Shown one piece after another: positions 56,428 to 64,000 of a stretch of 64,000 nt of DNA. The DNA is taken from the NCBI GenBank assembly GCA_035458585.1, contig DATHZN010000020.1, forward strand, positions 1-64,000. Direction: 5' to 3'. The translations under genes and the position numbers were made by a program. This DNA comes from Marinobacterium_E sp035458585. Its GTDB lineage: Bacteria; Pseudomonadota; Gammaproteobacteria; Pseudomonadales; Balneatricaceae. The notes beneath the pieces were generated by a model, which searched no databases, was not told the DNA's origin, and worked only from the letters and a program-made list of their open reading frames with translations. Positions within the stretch are counted from its first letter, which is position 1; every line of letters begins with the position of its first letter.

Positions 56428-58170
56428 ATGCAAGACAACACCCCTAACTCTGTTGACCCACAAGAGTTTATCAATTTTGTTACCCGCGAGACCAATAAGA
56501 TGCTGGAGAACTTTTCAGCCGCGGGTGGCGACGACATCTTTGCTCAGTTCAGCCGTTCATGGACTGAACTCGCAACACGCTCACTGGAGGATCCGACACT
56601 GTGGATTCGGGCGATTGCCGATTATCAGACAGCACAGTTTAATCTGTGGAAGAATCTGATGAGTGGTAACATTTCTGAAAATCCGGTTGCGATACCGGCA
56701 AAGGGCGATCGCCGTTTTCAGGGCGAGGAGTGGTCGAAGAGTCCGATTTACGACTACATCAAACAGTCCTATCTGCTGACCTCAAAAATGCTCACCGAGA
56801 TGGCCAGTAATGCCAAACTGGCAGACGGCGAACAGGCGAAGCTGGAGTTCTACACTAAGCAGTATATCGATGCGATGTCACCAACCAATTTTGCGATGAC
56901 CAACCCAGAGGTGCTTGCCCAAGCGCTGGAGACCAAGGGCCAGAGCCTAGTGGATGGTATGAAAAACCTGCTTGCTGACTTTGAGAAGGGTCGCATCTCT
57001 ATGACCGATGAGAGCGCCTTTACACTGGGTGAGAACCTCGCGACAACCGAGGGATCAGTCGTATTTCAGAACGATCTGATTCAATTGATCCAGTACAAAC
57101 CTCTGGCCGAACAGGTATACGCTCGCCCCACTTTGATAGTGCCGCCCAGCATCAACAAGTTCTACATTCTTGATCTGCAAGAGCACAATTCCTACGTAAA
57201 GTACTGTGTGGAGCAGGGTCAGAACACCTTCCTTATCTCCTGGCGCAACCCAACAGCTGATCAATCTGACATCAGCTGGGATGACCTCGTCTCAGGGGGT
57301 ATTTTCGAGGCCATCCGAGTGACTAAAGAGATCGCCGGAGCAGATAAACTCAATATCGTTAGCTGGTGTGTCGGTGGTACGATGACCGCGACGGCCTTGG
57401 CGGTGATGGCTAACAGGAAAGATAACAGCGTCGCGAGTGCTACCTTCCTGACAACGCTGACGGACTTCTCAGATCCAGGTGATCTCTGCGTCTTTATTGA
57501 TGATTACCAGGTCAAGCAGCTTGAGCAGAAGGTTAGCAAACAGGGGTACCTTAACGGCCGCGAACTGGCAACCTCGTTCAACATGCTCAGGTCAAACGAT
57601 CTAATCTGGTCTTACGTAGTGAACAACTACCTCAAGGGGCAGACGCCACCACCCTTTGATATCCTCTACTGGAACAGTGATTCCACCAACCTGCCAGCTG
57701 AGATGTATACTTTTTACATCAACAAAATGTACCTTGAGAACAAGCTTGTCGAGCCTAACGCTCTGACTATCTGTGGCGAGCCGATTGACCTTGGAAAAAT
57801 CAAGGTACCCTGTTATTTCCTGTCAACAATTGAAGACCATATCGCACCTTGGAAGGCGACGTTCAAGGCGACTGAGACCTTCGGTACCGATATTGAATTC
57901 GTTTTAGGTGCTAGTGGTCACGTAGCTGGCGTTATAAACCCTGCTTCGAAAAACCGTCGTAACTACTGGGTCAAAGGTGAACAGGGTAAGGGTGCCGATC
58001 ACTGGCTCGAAACTGCAGAACGCGTTGAGGGCAGCTGGTGGCCTAACTGGGCAGAGTGGGTTCGCAAACGTGGTGGCAAGAAAGTGGATGCGCCAACCGT
58101 GCTTGGTAGCGATACCTACAACCCAATTGAAGCCGCGCCGGGTAGCTATGTTAAGGTGCGCATCGACTAA
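56428..58170 (+). CDS. phaC: Class I polyhydroxyalkanoate synthase
   Basis: About 580 residues, polymerises hydroxyacyl-CoA into storage polyester granules. The catalytic triad is Cys314 in SWCVGGT, Asp470 in EDHIAPW and His498 in GASGHVAGV. The usual lipase-like box is G-x-C-x-G; here the first Gly is Ser, the rest intact. ATG at 56428 follows AAGGA by about ten bases; the frame is open to 56299. The phaA, phaB, phaR and phasin genes are not in the window. Monocistronic. Confidence 0.93.
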   Translation: MQDNTPNSVDPQEFINFVTRETNKMLENFSAAGGDDIFAQFSRSWTELATRSLEDPTLWIRAIADYQTAQFNLWKNLMSGNISENPVAIPAKGDRRFQGEEWSKSPIYDYIKQSYLLTSKMLTEMASNAKLADGEQAKLEFYTKQYIDAMSPTNFAMTNPEVLAQALETKGQSLVDGMKNLLADFEKGRISMTDESAFTLGENLATTEGSVVFQNDLIQLIQYKPLAEQVYARPTLIVPPSINKFYILDLQEHNSYVKYCVEQGQNTFLISWRNPTADQSDISWDDLVSGGIFEAIRVTKEIAGADKLNIVSWCVGGTMTATALAVMANRKDNSVASATFLTTLTDFSDPGDLCVFIDDYQVKQLEQKVSKQGYLNGRELATSFNMLRSNDLIWSYVVNNYLKGQTPPPFDILYWNSDSTNLPAEMYTFYINKMYLENKLVEPNALTICGEPIDLGKIKVPCYFLSTIEDHIAPWKATFKATETFGTDIEFVLGASGHVAGVINPASKNRRNYWVKGEQGKGADHWLETAERVEGSWWPNWAEWVRKRGGKKVDAPTVLGSDTYNPIEAAPGSYVKVRID

Positions 58171-58537
58171 TCTGTCGAACGCTCTTTGCGTAAGTGCAGT
58201 CAGGCCGCGTGAATTCCCCAAAGATTCGCGCGCCGAGACTGTACTTCCGCTCCCAGCCACCTACCCTAGCTTATCTACTGAGCTTGCTTCCTCACACCCC
58301 TTTCTCGCCAGTCTGCTCTGACCCTAGTGTCACCTTTCCTATCTTCATTGATAACAACCTGCTGACCATTTTTTGATCCATTCAATTCATTCAGACAAAA
58401 AACGGAACGTATTTTTCATTTTGTGAGTGAAAAGCACAATATTCTGCGATAGATTAGGTTCCAATTTCACATCTTAAATATCTACATCAGACAGGTGCCC
58501 GAGGCATAGCATTTACGCCTCGGCCCCCGGAGGAATT
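58171..58537. other. Intergenic region between phaC and the iolG-like gene
   Basis: 367 bases. The 3' end holds a leader hairpin directly before the ribosome binding site of the next gene. AT-rich central part likely carries its promoter. Confidence 0.5.
58499..58523 (+). promoter_or_regulatory. Leader hairpin before the iolG-like gene
   Basis: CCGAGGC, eleven-base loop, GCCTCGG, ending five bases before the GGAGG ribosome binding site at 58529-58533. No T-run. It could affect initiation or mRNA stability. Confidence 0.5.
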
Positions 58538-59533
58538 ATGTTCAAAGTTGGTTTATTGGGTGCTGGTCGAATTGCCGTTGTACATGCAACAGCGATCAGT
58601 GCTCACCCACAAAGCACACTGGTTGCTGTCTCCGATATCAATCAGGAAGCTGCTCAGAAGCTAGCCGATGAGTACGGTGCCGAGGTTCGCTCCACTGATG
58701 CGATCCTGAACGATACCGAGATTGATTTAATACTGATCGCCACCTCTACTGACACACACTCCGACCTGATAGAGCGCGCAACTGCTGCCGGCAAGGCGGT
58801 TTTGTGTGAAAAGCCCGTCGATCTCAGTCTGGAGCGCGCACGTGTGTGCCTGGACAACGTCAGTCAAAGTGGCTGTCCCGTCATGATTGGTTTCAACCGC
58901 CGCTTCGATCCAAGCTTCTCTGCTCTAAAAAAGGCACTAGACCAGGGCGAAATTGGTAAACCAGAACTGCTCTCAATTACCTCGTTCGATCCCGCACCGC
59001 CACCCGTGGCATACATCAAGGTATCGGGAGGTCTGTTCCGTGACATGATGATACACGACTTCGACATGGCAAACTTCCTGATGGGCGAAGCGCCTGTTAG
59101 CGTATATGCGGCGGGAACCTCGCTGGTAAATCCCGAGATTGGTGAGGCCGGGGATGTCGATACCGCTATCGTGACGCTCACCTACGCGGATGGACGCATT
59201 GCGGTAATCAAAAACTCTCGCCGAGCGGTTTACGGCTACGACCAGCGCGTTGAATTGCTCGGTTCAAACGGCCTGCTTCAGGCACACAACATGCTGGAGA
59301 ATACGGTTGTGAAGTCAACCGTCGACGGCGTTACCGGTGCAAAGCCCACTTACTTCTTCCTGGAGCGTTATATGCCGGCCTATTCGAATGAATGGGACGC
59401 ATTTATTGCTGCTGTTAGCGCTAAATCAGCGATGCCCGTATCGCTGCATGACGGCGTTTTAGCGCTGACAATCGCAGAAGCGGCAACTCGCTCTGCACGA
59501 TCGGGTCAGCCGGTCGCACTTGCCAGCATCTGA
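58538..59533 (+). CDS. iolG: Inositol 2-dehydrogenase-like oxidoreductase
   Basis: 331 residues of the Gfo/Idh/MocA family. Rossmann motif GLLGAGRIAVVHA at the N-terminus, the catalytic Lys in CEKPVDL, GFNRRFDP, and HDFDMANF with the catalytic His region. The pattern fits IolG, which oxidises myo-inositol to scyllo-inosose with NAD. No other iol gene or transporter is near, so the substrate is uncertain. ATG at 58538 has GGAGG five bases upstream. Confidence 0.88.
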   Translation: MFKVGLLGAGRIAVVHATAISAHPQSTLVAVSDINQEAAQKLADEYGAEVRSTDAILNDTEIDLILIATSTDTHSDLIERATAAGKAVLCEKPVDLSLERARVCLDNVSQSGCPVMIGFNRRFDPSFSALKKALDQGEIGKPELLSITSFDPAPPPVAYIKVSGGLFRDMMIHDFDMANFLMGEAPVSVYAAGTSLVNPEIGEAGDVDTAIVTLTYADGRIAVIKNSRRAVYGYDQRVELLGSNGLLQAHNMLENTVVKSTVDGVTGAKPTYFFLERYMPAYSNEWDAFIAAVSAKSAMPVSLHDGVLALTIAEAATRSARSGQPVALASI

Positions 59534-60026
59534 AACTCCCGATCTCTGATACTCGTCCTTGCCGCTGCGACCAGAAGGTTCGGCGGCATTAAGTCATTTG
59601 CGGAGTTCTAGTCTAGATTTAAAGAGCGGGTCACCCACTCAGATTAATGGAGGCACTGCAGTCATGGCATAAATCCTGCAAATTAACGGTAACTTGAAAC
59701 CATTTTTCGGAACAGGAGCGAAGCTAGATTGGACACCTCCCATGGAAATCCGGAATCAGGGTCTCATGCTCAATGCAGATACGTTGGTCGAGGTCACTCG
59801 ATGAGTCCAGTACTCAGATCCCACTCAATATCGGACGATCGATCGAGCCGCTTTTACGCGTGGCCGCCAGAGCTTTTGTCGCCCACTTTGTGTTTCCAGC
59901 CTGACAAGAGTTCCCACACACTCAAGACACGCAGAGAGATGTGCAGAGGTGGACCGCCCGCTAAAAGGCAGTTCCTCAGCCAGCTCCACGGGCACTCAAC
60001 TCTACCGAACCTGTGCCGATACACCC
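59534..60026. other. Intergenic region upstream of the right-hand kinase-phytochrome cassette
   Basis: 493 bases. A sigma-54-like motif lies at 59665-59680. An open frame from 59949 continues into the kinase but lacks support as its start. No bphO-like gene is present in this space. Confidence 0.5.
59665..59680 (+). promoter_or_regulatory. Sigma-54-like promoter motif
   Basis: TGGCAT-AAATC-CTGCA matches TGGCAC-N5-TTGCA at nine or more of eleven fixed positions, with GG and GC correctly spaced. It lies about 360 bases before the kinase start, so a long leader would be needed. Confidence 0.25.
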
Positions 60027-61571
60027 ATGCCGAATGATCCTAAGCCTGCGTCGATAAAGGATGCGAAAGTACGCGCCCCATCCGCTCTGGTCACCCTGAG
60101 CCACGAGCTACGCACCCCTCTGCACGGAGTGTTAGGGTTTATTGAAATGCTGAAAGGAGAGCCCCTGCCTGATTCATCTGCCAACATTCTGGATAAACTC
60201 AGTAACAGCGCAGAATCACTGATGCAGATCTTTAATGCGGCCGTGGAAGCACAGCGCATCACTAATGGTGAGGTGAATTTTGCATCCCGGCGCTATGCAC
60301 TGCTGCAGGTGGTCGAATCGGCGGTCAAACTGCATGCTCCCGACATTGAAGCCAAGGGTTTGAACTTTAGCCTGCAATTCGATCCGCGCTTACTAACCAG
60401 TCACTTCGTGGGCGATGCCGAGCGACAACTGCAGATACTCGCTGCACTACTGGGAAATGCGGCAAAATTCACTGATAGCGGTTCAATTACTCTGGTAGTC
60501 GCACTGAAGAGAGAGAAGCTAAACTCATCAGAGGTCATATTCAAAGTGATTGATACCGGCATTGGAATTGATCAGCAGGATTTGGAGCTAATTTGCGATC
60601 TCGGCTACCAGGTCGAAACATCACAACGCGGGCGCCCAAGCGGCAGTGGCATTGGTCTCTTCCTTGTGAAGAACTTATTGTCGCTAATGTCCTCAGATCT
60701 GCAGGTTGAGTCAGGTTCTAAGGGGTCTACTTTCAGCTACACACAGGATCTGATGGCCTCAACGGAGCCAGGGTTTAAATGGATGACGACAAAACCGAAT
60801 CCAGTCGTACGGATTTTGTCTCCCCCAGCGGCTATGTTTGAGCTGATGCGAGACTGTCTAGAGAGCCTGGGGATTAGCGTCGAATATAGGCAAACATTAC
60901 AAGTCTCCGACCTCGACAGCGATGCAGCACTGACGATTCTTGACTACCGCGTCGCCGCAGCCGACCTCACTACATTTAAAGCCTTACGGGACCTTCTTAC
61001 ACCGAAGAGACTGGTTGTCATGGCAACCGATTTTGAGCCCGCTACAGCACTTTTAACCCGTGGTACCCAACGCTGGATGTCCCCCTACTTACCCAGCCAG
61101 TTAATAAAGTTCGCAGAGCGAGCGGGCGTCTTGGAGCAACAGGTGGTGGAGAGTGAAATATCATCAGAGACAAAAGAGGCTGAGCTACCAGTGGAGCTTG
61201 CACCCTACACTCTGCTTTGTGTGGATGATAGCCCGACTAATCTAATTGTTCTGATTGGGGCACTAACCAAACTTGGCTTCAAACGTATCATCCGCGCCAA
61301 CAACGGCGAGGAGGCGGTGGCAGCTTGCGAAGCTCACCCTGAAATCGACCTGATACTGATGGATTTTCATATGCCGCGGATGAACGGTGCCGAAGCATCA
61401 AGAGCGATCAGGTCGCTGGGGATCGATATTCCAATCCTCGGTGTGACAGCGCTCTCGGATACGGATCTTTACAGTCAAGTAGGTGAAGGTGATTTTATTG
61501 AGGTACTGACAAAACCCGTCTCTACTGATGCTCTTCGTATGGGTATCGCACGGCACCTACCTCACAAGTGA
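60027..61571 (+). CDS. Soluble hybrid histidine kinase, paralogue of the kinase at 2606
   Basis: 514 residues. The layout is that of the left kinase: HisKA at the very N-terminus (SHELRTP, His26), HATPase_c (LLGNAAKFT, DTGIGI, GSGIGLF), a receiver-like segment without acidic residues, then a true receiver (VDDSPTN, Asp in LMDFHMP, Lys in LTKP). I use ATG at 60027 because it gives the same distance to the active-site His as the left copy; the frame is open upstream to 59949. It precedes the second phytochrome by 19 bases and is probably its partner. Confidence 0.88.
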   Translation: MPNDPKPASIKDAKVRAPSALVTLSHELRTPLHGVLGFIEMLKGEPLPDSSANILDKLSNSAESLMQIFNAAVEAQRITNGEVNFASRRYALLQVVESAVKLHAPDIEAKGLNFSLQFDPRLLTSHFVGDAERQLQILAALLGNAAKFTDSGSITLVVALKREKLNSSEVIFKVIDTGIGIDQQDLELICDLGYQVETSQRGRPSGSGIGLFLVKNLLSLMSSDLQVESGSKGSTFSYTQDLMASTEPGFKWMTTKPNPVVRILSPPAAMFELMRDCLESLGISVEYRQTLQVSDLDSDAALTILDYRVAAADLTTFKALRDLLTPKRLVVMATDFEPATALLTRGTQRWMSPYLPSQLIKFAERAGVLEQQVVESEISSETKEAELPVELAPYTLLCVDDSPTNLIVLIGALTKLGFKRIIRANNGEEAVAACEAHPEIDLILMDFHMPRMNGAEASRAIRSLGIDIPILGVTALSDTDLYSQVGEGDFIEVLTKPVSTDALRMGIARHLPHK

Positions 61572-61590
61572 AAGAGTATGGAATAGTAAG

Positions 61591-64000
61591 ATGACAACAA
61601 AAATTGAACCGATCCAGTACGACTTATCAAACTGCGATCGCGAGCCTATTCATAAGCTAGGTAGAATTCACAGCGGTGGTGGACTAGTCGCTCTGAGCGC
61701 AGACTGGCTCGTAAGCGCTTTATCAAGCGATCTTCCCGCTCGATTGGGTTGCACTAGTGACGATATTCTGGGTCAGCAGTTAAATCAGATCATCACCAGT
61801 GAAGCCGTCGCTTGTGTAACAAAAGCCGCAGCAGGTATGAGTTTTGATGATCAGGTCGAGCGCCTGCTTTGCGTCAAGCTATTCGACCAACTACCTGAGC
61901 AGGATATCTCACTTCACTTTTGCGATGACTCACTGATACTTGAATTTAGCGAGAGTGAGTCAGATCAGAGTCGTATCCACTCACAGTCGTTGCGCACCGC
62001 ACTGCGCCAATTTGGCCAGGCAGGCTCATCCCTTGAACTCTGTCAATCGGCCGCTATATCGGTCGGTTCAATCGTCGACTTCGACCGAATAATGATCTAC
62101 AAGTTCCACCCCGACGGCTCAGGTGAAGTGATCGCGGAACACCTCAATGCCAACGTAGACTCTTTCATCGGCCTCCGATATCCGCCGTCGGACATACCTC
62201 AACAGGCGCGAGCCCTTTACAAGCGTTCCCTGCTTCGGACTATTCCTGATGTTGAAGATGCGGGAATCGATATTGTTCCGAAAAATGCCAACATAGATCT
62301 CTCGCTCTGTACACTGAGAGCCGTATCACCTGTGCATCTTGAGTACCTGAAAAATATGGGGATTAAGGCCTCGATGTCGATCAGCATCCTGATTGATGGT
62401 GAACTTTGGGGGCTAATTGCGTGTCACCACTACTCCCCCCGGAGCCTGACACTCGAGGCTAAGACCTACGCAGAGCTGTTCGCAGAGAGTTTCGCGCTTG
62501 AGCTTCGCAGCCAGCTCTACAAAGAGGCATCAGAGGGCACAGGCGGGGCCCGCAGGTTACACATGCAGATGATGGCAGCTCTCGATCTGAGCGCTCCCCT
62601 GCTAGAGAACTTGAGCACCTTTGGCGCCAAGATACGTCAGACCCTACCCTGTGACTCTCTGGTGTTGTCTATTGACGGGGAGCAGGCTGTATTTGGCGAG
62701 CCCGTCAGTGGTGAAGACATCACACTGCTGGCACGCAGGCTGAACCGCGAGGCAACCACTCGGGTTACCGCGGTGGAGAACCTCGGAAACTGGCTTGACG
62801 CGGATGTCACCGTAGCAGAGCGTTTTGCGGGCATGTTAGCTATACCCATATCAAAACGACCACGGGACCTACTAATTTTTCTTCGTCGAGAGGAGACATC
62901 TACCGTTACCTGGGCCGGTAATCCGGAAAAGCCCGTCGAACTGGGACCCAACGGATCAAGGCTGACGCCGCGCAAGAGTTTTGCCGCCTGGCGAGAACTG
63001 AGAACAGGCTTCTGTCGTCCCTGGACACCTCAAGAGCTCAATCTTGCAAACGAACTTCGGAGCACGCTACTTGAGTTGATCGTGCGCAGCATTGACGAGC
63101 GGAGCAAAATCGCCGACGAAGCTCAGCAGCAGCAAGATATGTTGATCCACGAACTAAACCACCGGGTGCGCAACATCCTTGGACTGATCAACTCGATCGT
63201 CAGTCAGACTGCAACGTCCGTTGATAATATCGACGTCTTCAAATCCATCTTGGCTGGACGAATCCAAGCACTGGCCCTTGCCCAGAATATGCTGACTGAG
63301 CGCAACTGGTCGCAGACGCCATTCGAAAACCTGCTACAGACCGAAATCAAAGCCTTTGTCGCCGAACAGGGCCGAATCAGTCGCTCAGGACCGGAGGTGA
63401 TGTTAACGCCTAAGGCCTACACAACAATGACGCTTCTCATTCACGAGCTCATCACCAACGCCACCAAATATGGTGCTCTGTCGAATGATTCAGGTCATAT
63501 ACACATCCGTTGGGGTGTCGACCCAAGCGGAAATCTTGAGATCACCTGGAGAGAGACCGGTGTCACTATAGAATCCCTATCAAAACGCCAGGGATTTGGT
63601 TCACTCATTATAAAACGCGCCATTCCGCTCGATCTTGGGGGCGAAGTTGAGTTCAATATTGAGCGTTCGGGGGCTACTGGACGTTTTCTGATACCCTCGC
63701 GCCACTTTAGTTGCACGCAGATTTCAAACGACAGCCCACAAACGTACGTAGCAGCGACTGCACCTGTAGAGCCCGCGGAGTTTAGTGGTGACTCACTGGG
63801 AACTGCACTGCTAGTTGAAGACAATATGATCATCGCGCTTGATGAGGAGTCGGCGCTTCTAAGCATGGGGTTCGATACGGTGGAGCTGTGTACTTCAGTG
63901 GCCACTGCTAATATTGCTCTGGAAAAGGGTCCTATTAGCTTTGCCGTGCTGGATATCAACCTTGGGGCCGAAACGAGCGAACCGATCGCCAAAAAACTGG
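61591..64000 (+). CDS. Second bacteriophytochrome with HWE kinase and receiver (cut by window end)
   Basis: About 803 residues are visible. Start ATG at 61591. The PAS-GAF-PHY core keeps Cys15 in NCDREPIH, ACHHYSPR, and the tongue WAG with PRKSF. Differences: the conserved HGAL after REPIH is GGGL, and PASDIP is PPSDIP. The HWE kinase has His524 in ELNHRVRN, HELITNATKYG and WRE. A receiver follows with Asp788 in LDINLG; its end lies outside the window. It shares long identical stretches with the left phytochrome (around ELNHRVRNILGLINSIV), so the two are paralogues. No bphO is present beside it. Confidence 0.93.
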   Translation, partial: MTTKIEPIQYDLSNCDREPIHKLGRIHSGGGLVALSADWLVSALSSDLPARLGCTSDDILGQQLNQIITSEAVACVTKAAAGMSFDDQVERLLCVKLFDQLPEQDISLHFCDDSLILEFSESESDQSRIHSQSLRTALRQFGQAGSSLELCQSAAISVGSIVDFDRIMIYKFHPDGSGEVIAEHLNANVDSFIGLRYPPSDIPQQARALYKRSLLRTIPDVEDAGIDIVPKNANIDLSLCTLRAVSPVHLEYLKNMGIKASMSISILIDGELWGLIACHHYSPRSLTLEAKTYAELFAESFALELRSQLYKEASEGTGGARRLHMQMMAALDLSAPLLENLSTFGAKIRQTLPCDSLVLSIDGEQAVFGEPVSGEDITLLARRLNREATTRVTAVENLGNWLDADVTVAERFAGMLAIPISKRPRDLLIFLRREETSTVTWAGNPEKPVELGPNGSRLTPRKSFAAWRELRTGFCRPWTPQELNLANELRSTLLELIVRSIDERSKIADEAQQQQDMLIHELNHRVRNILGLINSIVSQTATSVDNIDVFKSILAGRIQALALAQNMLTERNWSQTPFENLLQTEIKAFVAEQGRISRSGPEVMLTPKAYTTMTLLIHELITNATKYGALSNDSGHIHIRWGVDPSGNLEITWRETGVTIESLSKRQGFGSLIIKRAIPLDLGGEVEFNIERSGATGRFLIPSRHFSCTQISNDSPQTYVAATAPVEPAEFSGDSLGTALLVEDNMIIALDEESALLSMGFDTVELCTSVATANIALEKGPISFAVLDINLGAETSEPIAKKL

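Noticed and set aside
59949..60026. N-terminal extension of the right kinase from GTG at 59949
   Set aside because: The left paralogue has no such extension and ATG at 60027 gives a matching N-terminus.
59729..60037. 102-codon plus-strand frame before the right kinase
   Set aside because: Low-quality composition, overlaps the kinase start in another frame, no homology recognised.

Overview
The window is a chromosomal segment of a gammaproteobacterium, probably from the Pseudomonadales/Oceanospirillales side. This placement is inferred from gene order, not from any search. The runs lexA-sulA, topA with DUF6586 and DUF1653 neighbours, uup-slt, and gpsA-sixA-hydrolase resemble those of Pseudomonas and marine relatives. 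Other typical genes are class I phaC, DUF3301, DUF4892, DUF2235, htpG and tpiA. No rRNA, tRNA, CRISPR array, insertion sequence or phage gene was found.

The most striking content is signalling. Roughly thirteen histidine kinase, receiver or phosphotransfer proteins lie in 64 kb, and almost none carries a DNA-binding output. At the left edge (42-4827, minus strand) is a light-sensing operon: heme oxygenase bphO, a soluble hybrid kinase, and a bacteriophytochrome with an HWE-type kinase and its own receiver. At the right edge (60027-64000, plus strand) a paralogous cassette runs the other way: a homologous soluble hybrid kinase, then a second bacteriophytochrome cut by the window end. It has no bphO of its own. 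The second photoreceptor keeps the biliverdin cysteine but differs at two conserved pocket motifs.

Region by region: 5.4-8.5 kb holds a degenerate HD-GYP protein, two uncharacterised small genes and a response regulator. 8.5-11.3 kb encodes a polytopic membrane hybrid kinase. 11.7-18.9 kb holds TrpB2, a GAF-EAL protein, HtpG, a DUF599 protein and a DUF2235 hydrolase. 19.3-22.2 kb carries a DUF3301 protein, a cytochrome c lipoprotein, TpiA and a glutathionyl-hydroquinone reductase-like protein. 22.3-29.7 kb is a tight minus-strand run: dinG, an rhlB-like helicase, a DUF4389-like protein, gpsA, sixA, a hydrolase and a DUF4892 protein. 29.9-35.2 kb is a kinase-Hpt-receiver phosphorelay beside a REC-GGDEF-EAL protein. 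35.8-36.8 kb is lexA-sulA with an SOS box and a strong terminator. 37.3-40.8 kb is another hybrid kinase plus receiver. 41-44.4 kb has small genes and an arsJ-GAPDH arsenate-detoxification pair. 44.4-46.6 kb is a membrane hybrid kinase. 46.7-56.3 kb is housekeeping (DUF6586, topA, DUF1653, usp, uup, slt, a glutaredoxin-like protein). 56.4-59.5 kb holds phaC and an iolG-like dehydrogenase.

Functionally, the phytochromes, EAL proteins, degenerate GGDEF and HD-GYP proteins and stand-alone receivers suggest a cell that feeds light and other cues into phosphotransfer and possibly cyclic-di-GMP turnover. No protein here has an intact diguanylate cyclase signature. Which receivers pair with which kinases cannot be read from sequence alone.
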